Shown here: positions 1 to 13,745 of the stretch, one piece after another | Position numbering within the stretch: position 1 is the first letter of the stretch | Layout of the letters: each line of letters begins with the position of its first letter | NCBI GenBank assembly: GCA_944472155.2 | Contig: OX235279.1 | Location: forward strand, 58,191,564-58,255,563 | Reading direction: 5' to 3' | DNA: 64,000 nucleotides | Source of the DNA: Trichobilharzia szidati | Lineage: Eukaryota; Platyhelminthes; Trematoda; Strigeidida; Schistosomatidae | The notes under the pieces: generated by a model | Seen by the model: the letters and a program-made list of their open reading frames with translations, nothing else | Told to the model about the DNA's origin: nothing | Database searches by the model: none | Made by a program: the position numbers and the translations under genes

Positions 1-640
1 GTATAAAGAAATAATGTTCCGTGTTATAGTAATTCGGTGTTATAATATATACTGCAAATAGATGTTTATAAATAGTGAACTACTTATCCTGGAATTCGTT
101 AATATACAAATATTTACAATGAAGTGAGTCTTACTTATTGAGATGTATTCATATGAACATTCAAGGGATACAAACAGTAGAGTTAATCTTGAACTAGAGA
201 ATATTCACTGAACTTAGATTACCTCATATGCTTTTTCTTAACTATGAGGATGTATGAGAGTAAAAAACTTCTCACTGAGTGTATTAGCATTACATGTCGA
301 TTTACCGTTATGCACTAACTAACTCACAGACGATAGTAAAGTAAAAGCATAAAATCTAAATATCTAGTAGTCACTTATAGATACATTGCTCTTTGGTGTT
401 CTGTGAGGATTGTAACACAATATGACTTCCAAACTATTAAATAAATAAGGAAGCAAATGAGGAAATTCGTAACAAACTACTTTAAAAAACAGAATGCTGA
501 ACCCAATAGTCCATAGTTTCATAAACCTACTACTGTCAATTTGCGTAATCTTCATATTAAATTTTATTTACTGGTTAAATTTCCTAGTGGTTGAAGTGAT
601 ATTATATGACGTCACAATGTGCCGAGTAAATGAAAAAAGT
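1..640. other. Non-coding A+T-rich stretch
   Basis: No exon, RNA gene or repeat was recognised. Short open frames here have no splice context and no family resemblance. The RTE copy begins somewhere near the end of this stretch. Confidence 0.4.
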
Positions 641-659
641 AAAATATATAAATGTAACT

Positions 660-1965
660 CGTCCAGAAATACCATCAACAGACACAGAATTACCAGTGGA
701 CACCAGGTTTCCAGCAAAAGTAGAAGCCTGGGATGCCATAAAGTAAATGGAAGACACCCGAGAAGGCATCAGAGGGAATTCCACCCAGTAGCAATGATAA
801 TGGATCCAGAGACTTCACTGGATATCCTCACACTACCACTGCAGAAGACTCGGAGGAAAGGAAAATTGCCTACTGATTGGAAGGAAGGCTATTCTGTCAA
901 ATTATCAAAGACGGACCCTTGCAGAAACTGGAGCGAAGTCATTTGGAAGCTGCTTCAACACTGTGGAAAGCCTTGAATCTCTATCCACTTCATTCAACAA
1001 CCATATGACGATGCCACATGTCAGGTTTTTCACAATGCAGAACTCGGAGAAGCCCTTGAAGGGAGGACAGGAGTAACGTGAGTCCGCCAACTATCACCAG
1101 TGATATTCCTGATTGTGGGAGATCATCATGCAGCAGACTATGGATTGCAAAAAGACAGGTATATTTTGGACCAATAGGAAGAAAAAGATCTAGACTTCGT
1201 GAATGATTTATTTCCCATGTTACGTAAATTCGAAGACTTCCAGCCGAAAACCAACAAGTTGGTATCAGAATCGGCGGAGACAGGACTTCAAGAAAGCTTA
1301 GAGAATACAGAAGTGGTGAAGATAACCAACAAAAACAAGCATCAATCAGTATTAACGAGATCACCTCTTTCACTCATCTAAACAGAATGGTTTCCACTAC
1401 AGGCGACATACATGAGGATGTCAATGGAGGCCAATATTGGAGAGATAAGGCAGACCTTCATCACTCTGAAATTAGTTCGGAAATCCGCTGCATTCAGATT
1501 TTCAATATTCATGCCAGGTCAATACTTCTTTACGGTTCATAAATTTCGTGCATCTTTCAAAGCATTGCTAATAGGCTGCAGACTTTCATAAGAATCTGCC
1601 TGCGCTCGGTAGTGAAGATCAAATGACCAGAAAGAATAAGAAACAACGAACTCTAGGAACGAACTATCCCACCGGCTGGCTCTCAAAAAATATACAAATA
1701 GGAGTGGATAGCAATAATTCACACACTGAGAAGACCTTTGAGTGACATCTCAGGCAAGGCCTTCTAGTGAAACTGGAATGGGAAACGGAGGGTTGGGTAT
1801 TCGAGGGTGACATGGAGGAGATCGTGTGAAGAGGAGATGATATTATATGGACACTCGATGAGTCAATTAAAAAGGACTTAAGAGAACTGGATAAAATGGA
1901 CGTGTGCTGTTGAATCCCTATGTTTCACTCAGGACCCAAAAGAGTATTGGTAATAATGTGGATAT
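660..1965 (+). mobile_element. Decayed RTE-clade retrotransposon, copy 1
   Basis: Degenerate non-LTR retrotransposon running from the endonuclease/RT linker to the 3' end. The conceptual translation, broken by many stops and frameshifts, includes the linker phrase LPTDWKEGYSVKLSK near 865-915. Further on it shows the post-RT region (AETGLQESLENTEVVKITN near 1285-1330) also found in the other copies. The 3' end near 1910-1960 carries the family tail 'CCCTATGTTTCACTC..GACCC' followed by a TAATAAT-type end. Intact YADD/FADD catalytic residues were not found. The copy cannot be autonomous. It shares protein phrases and the tail with the copies at 51.8, 54.8 and 62.3 kb, so they belong to one family. 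Confidence 0.8.
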
Positions 1966-3075
1966 TTGATGGTCAAAGGATTTGTCTCCATAGTGAAAAA
2001 GAGTATTTTTTGTCATGTTGAACATTCAGGGTTATTTACCCTGCAATGTTGTTTGCTATTTTGTAGAGTTTTTATAGAAAAACTTTAGTCACTAAAATAG
2101 TGATAACATATAAAATCTTTTTAAGTTTTTTGTAGTATTTCCTTAAACATATGCCCACTTATCAATTGGACTTAGTCCCCTACCCCATCAGCTAACTTTC
2201 ACTTTGTTATACAGTCAGCATCTAGATCATCTACTTATCTGGTTGTACAGATGTTTTCTAAGAAAAAAATTATTGGCACATAAACCAGGTTAAATCTGTC
2301 ATGATTCGGCCTAGTTTAAATAGTCACACATTGGGAAAATCTTTACAGCATAATCAAGTGTGGATGAAAAAGATATTCCAGTTTGACAGTGCAGTATGTT
2401 GTATATACATATATACAACTGAAGAGATTTTTAAATTATCGTGAAGGACAATTGGCCAAAGGAAAAATTATGATACAAGATAACCGTTATCTTGGGGGAG
2501 TTGAAAGAAATACATTCACTTGTTCAGTAAAATAAACACCGTATAAGTCTAACATGTTTACTAGTAATACTGATAAGTATGTGCACCTGCTCTTAATACT
2601 ACTCTTGTTATCATCATAAAAACTAGTAGTAGCAGTTAATAGTGTGATAAACAAAAGAATATGGATATTATTTCTGAGGTAACTTAGTTGGAAAGGATAT
2701 CTATTTCTGTACACACGATTCCCCACCCCCTCTTCATATATGAATAGTGAATAATTATTCTCTTTGTTTTAAATCTTTCTTAATTCTTATATGCATATGA
2801 TACACTTGGAAATCTGAAACCTGTGGAAAAATTAGACAGAATAAATGAAACCAGAAAGGGAGGATTCTACTAGTTAGCAATAAAAACTGGTCAAGAGGCT
2901 TTAATAAAATGAAAAACTAATTTTTCCATAAAGAAAATAATGCCATAATACAGACACGACTGTATTTGATCACTCTCTCAAAAACATCTATAATTAGTAA
3001 TTTGTATGCGTGAAGGCGCGTGTAATCTGCAAACAAATGTCTTCTTGATTTGGTTTCATTTTCCGTAGGCATCAT

Positions 3076-3078
<3 letters not shown>

Positions 3079-3110
<32 letters not shown>
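3079..3110. repeat. (TA)16 microsatellite
   Basis: Uninterrupted TA dinucleotide run read directly from the sequence. Confidence 0.97.
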
Positions 3111-3111
<1 letters not shown>

Positions 3112-4675
3112 CTTTTGTGAGAGCAAATTAAAAATATGCTAGACTAAATAACTGTTTCATCAGGCTACTTGTGTCCTCCCTAATTAAAGGCAGAAAGATA
3201 AACGAAAATACTGATCGAGAAAAAGTACTAGGGAATTTGTGATTTTATCAAGTCTGTTGGACTAGTACCACATGTTACATAGTTTAGATGAAGATAACAT
3301 CCTACCGTATATTTGTAGTTGGATAGAAAATATGTTTGTCCATATGTAAATTGTCTGTACTCCTATTTAAATCCGAAGAGCTCTACATGTCAACAAATAT
3401 TCATTTGAACAAATAAGTTATATGTTAAACAGCGAAATTAGAAATACAGTGATGCACGCATATGTTTCGATGGGATAAGATATCAAAACTGTTTCTGTGG
3501 TGAATTAAGGACAGAAAAAATCACTTATCGTTTTTGTATTGAAAAGTGTTTGACTCCAGCTTCGACTGCATTAAGTGAAGAAAATACCAATAGAACTACA
3601 TCCTTATTCAAAGAAACACTGATAAGTATCATATTGGTAATGTTTAAGTTTGTGAATTTAATGCGGCTAAATTGTTATCAAGCATGTAACCAAGCTGTTT
3701 CCGGGTGGACTATCTAAGGCGAACTTACTAACATGTCCCATAATGAACACTTATCTCTCAACAGTAATCCCTCAATTCTCTGTAGTCTTTATGCATCCCT
3801 GTATGTCTGTTGATTCTGTCAAAATTCACGCTTACCGTAAATAGTAACCTTTAGCCCTCCAAGTACGAAATGACAACCCCTAAGAAGGAAGCACTGTCGA
3901 ATCCATCTGCCATAACAAGATTATCAGGCAGTAGATGAGAACCAAAATGAAGAATGAATATATCTCGTAAATACTTGTGCAAATGCTTGTGTAGAGACAA
4001 CAAGACACCAGTTGCGGATTATGCATTATAGAATCTAAGTAAATACAGTAATACAGTTTTCCATCAACATTCATAATACACACTGATTACATACACACTC
4101 TCTCTATCTCACTGAGTAAGTGCCTGAGCAATAATTAATGTACTCAACACTCTTAGATCACTTCTGATAATTAAGAATATGTAATCTGAACATGCAAGAA
4201 ACATAACTTCGTGAAACAAAGTTTACTACTCTGAGTATTCCATAAGTGGAAGCATTCACATCAGTGAGTCACTGTACTTTATTTACTACACTGCTTCAAT
4301 TCATATTTTTTTTCTTAAATGAATCAGTCATTTGTAAACACCTCAGCTAATATTTACAAAGCATACTAGCAAGCGTTATTATGGATTTATCTCTGGTGAT
4401 ACTAATTTCAAATTGCATTCCAATATGAGGAAAATAATCAGGTTGAAGCGTCTACTGTTTTTCTCTTCTTTTTTAAAATTGATGGTATAAGCTTTTGAGG
4501 GCAGAAAGAGAAAAACGGACTAAATGCTTAGATCAGTGTAAAGTAAGACAATGAAAATTAAGTAACTAGTAATGGTAACGAGTTGTAACGTGAGTTAGGG
4601 GATTAAGTTACAGAGTATGTGTAATTTGGGGATTCAAAAACCAATTAACTAAGCTCACGTGTATATAAAATAGCC

Positions 4676-4700
4676 TATATATATATATATATATATATAT
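4676..4700. repeat. (TA)n microsatellite
   Basis: Uninterrupted TA dinucleotide run of about 25 bases. Confidence 0.97.
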
Positions 4701-5769
4701 CACTTGCAGATGTCTGAAATGAAAGCTAATTAAACAAAAGTAAAACAAATGTAGTCTACAGAAATCATTATTGGGGAAGTCTAATTCTTTATTATCTATT
4801 CCCTTTCCCGTTTCACTTTTTCTTCTATCTTCAACTAAGTAGATAGTAAACCGGATAAAAATATTCTGGATTTTGTTTCGTATAACTATAAAAATATCTT
4901 CTAAAGAGAGACGTTAATTTTATCCAAAGAAGCATATCATAAGCGAGTAAGAAATAATTTAAGTAGTTACTAGTATAACCATTAAGTGATTTAGGTAATT
5001 TTACATCTACAATCAACTACATTTTATTTACTGATGTTACCGTCATATCAATTGCTTTATGGGTTAGAAAATGATATTCAGCGGGTTTCCATAGAATAAC
5101 TTGAAACAGTTGAAATCAACAGGAATGTATACTTCATATATATGTGAAGAAAACAGCGTAATTTGAAATGACCTGAGGAAATAATCCGACTTCTGAGTTA
5201 GATTGACTTATCCCTAGGTGTCTTCCTTTAGAAAAAGTCTTCAGATTACGGTAATTTATGAAGATTTTCATCCTGTATTATTATTACTGATATCCATTGA
5301 CCAGTATATACCAGTTAAGAATGGCATATTTTATTTCAGCAACTCGATTTTCAACTTTTGAGTGGCTTACCAAAGGTCACACATCTGAATTACATTGAGA
5401 ACGTATAAATCTTGCCAAAGACTTCATATTTTTTTCCAGTTGTGCTTTATGTATGATCTGGCAGTAAAAACTATGTTTTCAGATTTGCAGCTGATTCAGT
5501 GATTGTCTACAGTATGGAGTGAATATCTTCTCACTCTCTCCAAAAACATAGACTCTTAGTTTCATTGTGATTTTGTGATTTCATGCATTTTTTGTGTTCG
5601 CGCATTTCTAACTTATATCAAAGGGTTCCAGCATCACCAAATAGCTCTAACTTGTTGTTATCTGCACCTCTTTTAAATCTGAAGGCTATCGTGATAGGGT
5701 CAGTTGACTCATCAGTTTCAATTTTTTTAAACTAATTTATGGTTGATAAGATTTCAGTAAAGTTCTAAC

Positions 5770-6057
5770 CAGTAGGGTGCAGCAGGTCGGGTGTGAGGAC
5801 AAATACTTGCCGAAGACATTGGCTAGCGGTTGCGCTATATCGTGAATTGACAGAAGTTAGAATTCATGGACCATTGGATCGGGTCCCAGTGGCTTAATGG
5901 TATACGAGCTCGCCTTGTAACCAGAAGGTTCTGGGTTCGAGCCCGGTGAGTGCGTACTGATGAAGAGTCCCAAACTAGGACGAAACAGCTGTCCAGTACT
6001 CCTCCCAGTTGGTTTTCCAATGGTTCTCTAACCAGTGTCAGCTTATGATGAAATCCT
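5770..6057 (+). mobile_element. Hammerhead/tRNA-like SINE with 13-bp TSD
   Basis: 288-bp SINE flanked by a perfect 13-bp target-site duplication, GTAAAGTTCTAAC at 5757-5769 and 6058-6070. Inside are a tRNA-like pol III promoter (A-box-like TGGCTTAATGGTATACGAGC at about 5889-5908, B-box GGTTCGAGCCC near 5934-5944) and then a hammerhead-like module at about 5953-6000. The stem II sequence GTCCCAAACTAGGAC and the GAAAC strand are present. The CUGAUGA strand reads ATGAAGA relative to the family consensus, so C3 is lost and cleavage is unlikely. The 3' part (GGTTCTCTAACC...) matches the fold-back copies at 38 and 58 kb. Confidence 0.88.
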
Positions 6058-7624
6058 GTAAAGTTCTAACAGTAAGACTCTGAGGTGCAAAAAGTTATAG
6101 ACCATCATATTTTAATTAGCGATTTATTTGTAATGTAGTGATAACTTGCACAGCTGAAAAAATCGTGAGATCGAAAACACAAGTGCCTGATTGTATCATC
6201 GTGAGATACAGCCAATGACAGTTTTCAACACTTGTGGGAGTGGTCTTAATTTCCAGTGTCACAACATGCATAACTGAATGAATATTGCATCAGGATGGTA
6301 AACTACATGTAATTACAAGTAGTTTCTCCACTCACTCCCTTATGATTGAATGTCTGAATGATAATCAACTAATTTTCGCTTTCATGGTTTCGTGCTATGA
6401 AACTTTTTAAGAAAATAGATAGCCTAAGATTACACAAGAAAATGAAAATACGAAGTATCACTAGCGATTTAAATAATATCCGTAGAAAATGTCAAATAAA
6501 TTGCAGTCCAAGCAGAAAAAAAATCTTAAAATATTACTCTGTGCAGTAATCTGACGTAGATCGTCTGATGGTGTTTATCTATAACAGTATTTCTCTGCCT
6601 CATTCATTTATGTTATATACTTCTGCACTATGCACCTAATTTAAATATCACTGGTGTTTAAATAAACGCCAAACTAATTAACCAGTTCACTTTTGGGAAT
6701 AATTAAGTTATAATTACTCTTAATTGCATGATGTTTTAGTGAAAAGATATTTCTGTTTCAATATTCTGCATATAGGATATATTTTGTCCTTCTAATTTAA
6801 ATGTGTGTGATCGCATTCATCTGCTTCAAGCTTTACAAACATGTGGACTCCTGTTAGAATACAGTCTGATGCCAATATTTTAGTCATTTTCACGAGAAGA
6901 ATTATTTCATTAAGATTTTTAGTAATTAGCTTATGAAGTTTCATCACATTAGACGAAATGATTTTCCTAACGATATATCTGTTGCATGATCACATTTATG
7001 CACATACTGTTGCAGTTGTAGTTTCACACTATCCATTGTTAATGGCGTCCTCATTAAAACAAAAATAGTCAGAATCATCTGGAGGATTCGACAATCGTAA
7101 AAAAACGAAATTAGTTTCATTTGGAATAAATGCTTACAAAAAGTATGAAAATTCAGCTTTGTTTTAAACGTAGTATACAAGAAAAATAACCAGCCTTTAT
7201 AAAAGAAACGTGTTACAGCCATATCGGTATATATAAAAAATAGAAATTTCCTTATTACTTAGACTACGCTGAAATAAATTTAAATTAGTCTGAGAAACAA
7301 AATGAGCGTAGGTGATGGGTCCGCTAAAACATCGAAAAACTAAACCTGTGTAAGCTATTTTTATAGTGGATATTCTTGACTCCCTGATAACAAATCGATG
7401 TACCTGTTCCGTTTTACTTCATTCTCAAAAGCACAGCAATAATAAATGAATTAAATAGGATGTGCATTTATTATTATGAAGTGGATAATATTATAGATCC
7501 ATAGACTAAGAGAAGATAACGTAAAATAAGCATAGTGATGGACGGTTAAGCACACTTTACTCTTAAATACTATGTTTATCACAAAAAAGGGTACTAATAA
7601 AGATGTCATCGTCAAGATAAAACT

Positions 7625-7655
7625 TACTACTTACTACACTTTCTGAAAATTCATA
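7625..7655 (+). repeat. 31-bp inverted repeat, left arm
   Basis: The 31 bases at 7625-7655 are the exact reverse complement of 7946-7976, with 290 bp between the arms. The arm starts TACTACTTACTAC and ends GAAAATTCATA. No family was recognised. Confidence 0.95.
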
Positions 7656-7945
7656 CTGAGTACTGATCGCGAATTTTAGAAAAAATATTGCAATCGTAAA
7701 TTGATTTGCACATACAAGTTAAATAAGTTCTGTCATAATTAAAATGTTTGCCACAGAATTTCAGAAAAACATTCAGATGAAATTCAATTGACTGTGTTAT
7801 TTAGAATAGCTCATTGTGTGCTGAATTGATATTTTAGCAAGAGATACACTGAGCAGAGTTTGAGATTTAAAAACCCAGATTTGACCAGTGCATTACAATG
7901 GTCGCATGACATTGATGGTATATATATATATATATGAATTATTAT

Positions 7946-7976
7946 TATGAATTTTCAGAAAGTGTAGTAAGTAGTA
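7946..7976 (-). repeat. 31-bp inverted repeat, right arm
   Basis: Exact reverse complement of 7625-7655. Its inner side abuts a TTATTA-rich run and a TA array (7919-7935). Its outer side runs into another TA array (7975-7995), suggesting ends of a small MITE-like insertion or a copied segment. Confidence 0.95.
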
Positions 7977-9385
7977 TATATATATATATATATATGTATA
8001 TTGTTCAGACTTCTTGTCAAAGAGACATTTTTTGAATAACTCGGAAAACGTTCGTAAATGAGCATGATATTCATGTCACGCTTGATAGACGTAGTCATCC
8101 TTTGAAGTAAATATTCAGCTTTATGTGTTTTCTCCCGTACGAAATTCACTGACTCTTTGAAAAAGGTCAAGCTTAAGTGTTTCAGCTTTTTGGTCTTCAC
8201 ATAACCAATTTGAAGTGTTTGACGAACACAAACAGACTGGTTCATTGCATCCTAAACCTTTCGTACTATACAATACTTATTGTTATTACCACTGTTTACA
8301 TATTCATTGTAATTTACGCTGAAGCAATTTAACAAATTAGGGAAACATGCAGACTAACTGATCTTAACATATTTTCTGAAATTTCTTTGTGTCTACGTTG
8401 ATAAAGCCCTCATCATGTATTTTGTGTACATCTGACAAATTATGCGCATATGCCACCTAGAAAGCCCAAACACCTTCAAGTAAAAAATGTGAAGGAATGG
8501 AATTTCATATACACATAATATTATCGAACTAATATGTAAACAATCTGTACAACTATCTGTCACTTAGCAACTAATCTCTTCCCTGAAATCTTTTTCTTTC
8601 ACGAAGAAAAATTCATAGTTGATCTTGATTTGGTCTTTGTTTACATAAAGCGGAAGCGAATACTAATCGTGTTATATGCATATATAAACTGTTGTAGTTG
8701 TTATGGTATTATCTACGAGTCCCTTACGTCTTTGTTTAGATTTGTGTGTCTGTCCAACAATAGAACAAAAATTGTCGTGTGTTCACGTAAAATTAAGTGA
8801 AAAATAAACACCTCACTTATCTTGATGATAAAAAAATAAGATGTACTTGGTTTATTCAGAGTTACTGATTACAATAATGATCATGCATTAAAAGTTATCT
8901 CTCACCACCTATAAGGTGTAAATATGTCAAGATTAGATAATATAATTCTTTCACATTAGCCTTATATACGTGAACAACTTGCCGTTATTGTATATCGACA
9001 TCACATCACACTAAATTGAAAATGAAACTTCCTCCCCATTTTACACATGACTACCTGTATTTGTTCGTTTGTGAACCTGGAAACAATACTTTCGAAGACA
9101 GATATCAAAGAACAGTAAATTGTATTACTTAAGAATTGCTTAGTTTCTTCATTGTGATTGACTTCTAGTCTAAATACTGACATTGAAGGGGATAGTGAAT
9201 AAAATAAACAGTTTACAAGTCCAGTTTTCTTTACTAGGAAGAAACTGAGTTTAAGGCGATATTAGATTTATTTTGTAATTATTTCAAAGAAGACTCCGTC
9301 TGAATACGTTTCTGATCTTTTCGTATATTCTGATGTTTAGTTTAACTTCTAATTCATTTATTTTACTTTATATGTTTGTCGATAG

Positions 9386-9476
9386 AACTTGCACTTTACC
9401 ATCAAACTTTGCATTGCCCAACTCCAGGATGTACGGGTAGAGGACATGTGAATAATAATCGTTCATCTCACCGAAG
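9386..9476 (+). CDS. MYT1-like: MYT1-like factor, exon with first half of CCHHC finger
   Basis: Internal exon of a MYT1/ST18-family zinc-finger transcription factor. It follows an acceptor (..TTTGTCGATAG) and ends at a GTAATT donor. The phase is 2 nt, 29 codons, 2 nt. The translation contains [20 protein letters not shown], the first four zinc ligands (Cys, Cys, His, His) of the family-specific CCHHC finger, preceded by LALYHQTLH. The final Cys is supplied by the exon at 15521. MYT1 proteins are nuclear DNA-binding regulators of neural gene expression in animals. That role is family knowledge, not shown here. The preceding exon is not identified, and vertebrate members have several fingers where only one is visible in this window. 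Confidence 0.88.
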
Positions 9477-11593
9477 GTAATTTTAATTGAATTAATTGAA
9501 AATTCATTTGGTTTATATTTTCATAGCATGCTAACTTAAAACTGATTCGTATACATTAAATCTCTCTTCAAATTTATGTTAGGATTTCGTTAATTATATG
9601 AAATCTTCATTTAAATGGTGCTTTAGAAACTAAAGAAATAGTTTACCGATAGGGAAACTGTTCATCAACGTATTCTTTGTATGTGAACATGCGTTTTCTG
9701 CAGGTTCTTGAATAAACGATTAGTGGGGCGACTGGCATAATTATAAGTGACAAGTGCATGCTAACGTTTGAAAAATGTATCCGATGTTTGCTTAATTCTA
9801 AAACCGTATTCAGCTGTTTACTGTTCCACTAGATCCTGAGGATATCTGAGTGATAAATGCATGTTCTTTTGCAAACCACGAAGCAAACACACATATGCTC
9901 TTTATTCTTCTAAATACTTCAGGCAACCAGTTGATTCAAAGTGGTATACAAGTGTTCATTTTAGCTTCTTACGCAGAGTTTTATACTGCACACATTCAAG
10001 ATTGATCTAGTCACAACATTTCACCTGATTTTCAAGTAAGCTGAGTAAGGGCAAGTCCAAGAGATCATAAATTGTATCTTGTGATGTTAGTTACTGTAAA
10101 TGCTGCAGTAAAACGTTGCTTTTTTCCGTCAAACTATTCTGACTTCGCAATACACTTGAAGGGATCCTTTTTATTTAGATTTTTCTATTATAAGTATAGG
10201 CGCTGTGTATGACGTACACATCCGGTATACCTGACTAGAAGTTCCGATAATTCACATTGAATACTGAAAAAAAAGTGGATGGATTGTAGATTATATTCAC
10301 ACTGTCACATTATTTTTGTTATAAACTCAGGTGACTTAGCTATCATGACACTGTTTTTAGAGGATTATCTTAGTTATACAAAATGTATCCTACAGTAATC
10401 TATGTTAAAAATTAAGTACTCGTTTGTATTACACCATCCTCAAACTGTTCTCCAGGTCACTAGAAAGGGAAGTATGTTTCTTCTTCCGCCATTTATACAG
10501 AATCTAATAATATTTTTGTCAATGAAGCAGGATTATTCACTGAATAAGGGTTCATTTTTATGTATGACATTATAAGACTATTCGTGTAGTCACAGTAAAG
10601 TTGAAGTAAGGAGTGTATGTTGAGCTAACACAGAAGTGAGATATTAACTGAGTTAAGCATGTCAACTTGAGTTTGGACTGTCTGTCATAAAGCTTTCATT
10701 ATTAAACGAAAAGTAGACTAGATTTTTTATACACGGTTATCATCTTTTAGTGTACAAATCTCCAGGACATACGCATGATTCACAGTTGATATAAGGGTTT
10801 AAAAATGATAATCAACCATTCCAGGCATACTTTTGATAGAAATTGGTTCGATGGACTAAACTGATGGGTTGATGGCTGAAACTAAAACAAAAGTTGGGAA
10901 AAGGTATGGACTGAGCCAGTGACTTTGAGGTCGTTTTTTATATTTTATAATATGTAAGAATAAGTTAACTGGAAACACCTAGTCTTTATTGTAAACGGGA
11001 CATGAACACGACAAAATATTAGCTTCCTAGGTATATTAAAAGCTCTCTATAAATAGCTTACTTATTGGTATTCATTGTTTTTGTCAGTGAGTCAGCGGTA
11101 TTAATAATGTTAAATACGATATAATTTCATTTGACCATATCAGGTCTCTTTGCATAAGTGACAATAATTTCTATTACATCCAAAATACAACATGGAGCAT
11201 GACAGTGGCACATAACACACACAACTATTCTCAGACTAATATTATTCGTAATTGTAATTAGACTGTACATCCGACAATATATTGCTTAGTTTGAAGATAT
11301 CTAGGTAACTAAATATCTAATTTATATTCCCCGTCACAAATGAATTAAATAAGATTTAATCACTATGACAATCCTAAAGTTACAAATGAACTATAAATTA
11401 ATGAATTGCTGAATCACTGGTTGGAAGTAGTTGTGTACAAGATACCCTTTAGAAAGTTTAACTTAAAGGTAGTATATATACGGACGGAATTAAGCCATCA
11501 GAATAACTTTTAAAAGTTTTAATCCAGTTGCAATTTTTGTCTGCCTTGCCTTATTTTGTATCCCTGTCTTTTTGCTTATTTTAATTTAACACG

Positions 11594-11596
<3 letters not shown>

Positions 11597-11631
<35 letters not shown>
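11597..11631. repeat. (TA)n microsatellite
   Basis: Uninterrupted TA run of about 35 bases within the large intron. Confidence 0.97.
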
Positions 11632-11633
<2 letters not shown>

Positions 11634-12268
11634 GTGTATAACAAAGTGATATTAAGCCCTAGAGATAGATCTATTTCCCCAGAGTGTTCAACTCTTCATT
11701 TATATATAAGCGGACACAGTGAGCACTTAGCCACATACAAGTGTATCATACCTTTTGTCATTTCATGTTAGAGAAGAAAAAAAATTCGTGGGTGAGTAAA
11801 CAGAGGTATGAAAATCTTTCTTCTTTCATAATTTATGAACTGTCAACAAATGATTCTCATAAAACAGTGAACCAGATATTTCTGTTGCGTCATTTATATA
11901 ATTAGTGTATATGTGCAGTTAAACTTGTTACTGTTTATATATAATATGTCAATAGGCAAAGATATTAGAGCAATATTATACAAAAAACGAGATAGATTTG
12001 ATACACAAAGGAGATAACGTGCAGTGTTTTCTAATCTAAAGTCAAATTAATGAAAACTAGAGACACAAAACTCGTTCAATCTTATTCTTCATTTTGTTGA
12101 CATAATCCCAAAGGAGTAGAGTTTGTTTAAACCAAACAACCTTATTAGTTGTTCAATGAATTAGTTTTATGTATACTCATATACAAACTATGAGGTTTTG
12201 CGGACAAGTTTTACAACCACAAACTAACATAAAGTATATCATATTGGAAAAGAGAATTTCTATTAAAT

Positions 12269-12295
12269 TATATATGTATATATATATATATATAT
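12269..12295. repeat. Imperfect (TA)n microsatellite
   Basis: TA run with one G interruption (TATATGTATA). Confidence 0.95.
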
Positions 12296-12774
12296 TCAGT
12301 GACAATAACTTCTGGTGTTCAGTTACAACCTTAGTAAAAGATACGAATTTACTAATTGTTTGAGACGAAATTTCTAACGAATATGCTCACATTCTTTATG
12401 TAGGACAAACATTGTTTATGCATATCACTTGAAGACACTTTAAAAAGACATGAACCAACAAACAGTTAATTTAGTTTAGTTTATTATGGTAGGATTTTTT
12501 AAAAGTGGAGACCAACAAGTTGTTTTTCTTTCTTTTTCGTTCTGGACTGGCGGATGGAAGTTTAACAGTCTATAAGATAAATTTCCTTAGGAAATAACAT
12601 TATCTGAGAAGTAAACAGTATTTCACAATTCTTTTATCCTAGCTTATGACCTTTCACTAGTAAATGCGACTGATCCGACTAAGGGGGAACTCTATTGTGA
12701 GTACACCTACCTACTAATCTATCAAATTGAATTCTACACTGTTGATTGTAGACAGAACTGATATTAAACTTCAT

Positions 12775-12910
12775 ATCCGTGAATTGACAGTCGTGGGTTC
12801 GATCGCTCAAATTTTAATGAACTGGTACCGAAATGTCTCAAAACTAAGAAGGAAAACTGTCCTATTTTTATTGGTTTGCACTGACTCAGTTACGTGTTAG
12901 CTGTTGATAA
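12775..12910 (+). mobile_element. Badly decayed hammerhead/tRNA-like SINE fragment
   Basis: GAATTGACAG and GTCGTGGGTTCGATCGC recall the head and B-box of the hammerhead SINE at 5.8 kb. They are followed by a degenerate 'GTACCGAAATGTCTCAAAACTAAGAAGGAAAACTGTCC' equivalent of the hammerhead module. No core residues are reliably conserved. The borders are approximate. Confidence 0.5.
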
Positions 12911-13745
12911 AATAAAAAAATAAAAATAAAAACTTCTTTCCCTTAGCAACTTTGATTCTAAAACAACTTTAAAAAGCATTTGGGGAGATCAAAGCTTAAT
13001 ACCAGCTGTTTGTTTAATTTTGACTAATATATACTTATGTAAATGGTAGTAAAATCTTATTGAGTGTTGTTTTCCAGTCTGAGAGATAGTACCTGGTTAT
13101 GTGTGAACAATAGCCTTTCACTACACTTTTCAACTGTTATTGCTTTAATTACGTAATCACCCACTTTAATTTTCTTTGTGTTCGAAATAACCAGCTCACT
13201 TCTACTTACAAACAGTGATTCGAGAGGTTAACATAAACTTTTTCTAACTTCTTGTGACCGTTTTCCACACTGCACTTATTACATATAGAATTTAGTTTCT
13301 AGAGTTATTTTGATCAAGTTCTGAAGGACCAAAAAGTCATCTAAAGTACTCTTGGAGATTTGTTAAAGTAAATATGATGCATTCAGCTTATGTTTACCAT
13401 CCTAAGAATAGTATTGAGAAAGCAGGGACGATCGTTGCAATCTTCACTCACTATGCTCCTTCCTTGTAATTTTATCATGAAGTCGATATTTGTATCGTGT
13501 AATTGGTGAGCGAATACATCTAATAGATTTAAGCACACAAAAAAGGAATATATTTGACATTTACTGGTCGATTCATCCAGTTGATGAAGGTATCGCAAAA
13601 TTAACTGATTTCTGGAGATCAGAATCCTTCATAAAACAGCATTGATGACAACGCAAAAACTAATGCTGAAACCCCTGTCATAAACTCCAACTACTTTTGA
13701 GGAAGAAGATCAAAAAGATCGTCTGCAACATAAGCTGAACATTTT

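Larger units (their letters stand above)
1966..5756. other. Non-coding stretch with TA microsatellites
   Basis: No supported exon. Contains the TA arrays listed separately. Remaining short open frames are A+T-rich and lack splice context. Confidence 0.4.
6071..9385. other. Upstream or intronic non-coding DNA
   Basis: Lies directly 5' of the first recognised MYT1-like exon. The exon that precedes 9386 must end with one base of a split codon, and I could not identify it here. Contains a 31-bp inverted repeat and TA arrays, listed separately. Confidence 0.4.

Noticed and set aside
990..1373. 127-residue minus-strand open frame
   Set aside because: It is antisense to the decayed RTE copy 1 and resembles no protein.
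5953..6000. Active hammerhead at the 5.8-kb SINE
   Set aside because: The core strand reads ATGAAGA in place of CTGATGA relative to family alignment, so C3 is lost.
7955..8245. 96-residue minus-strand frame
   Set aside because: Ends in TA-repeat-derived Ile/Tyr residues, overlaps the 31-bp inverted repeat, has no splice context and no family resemblance.
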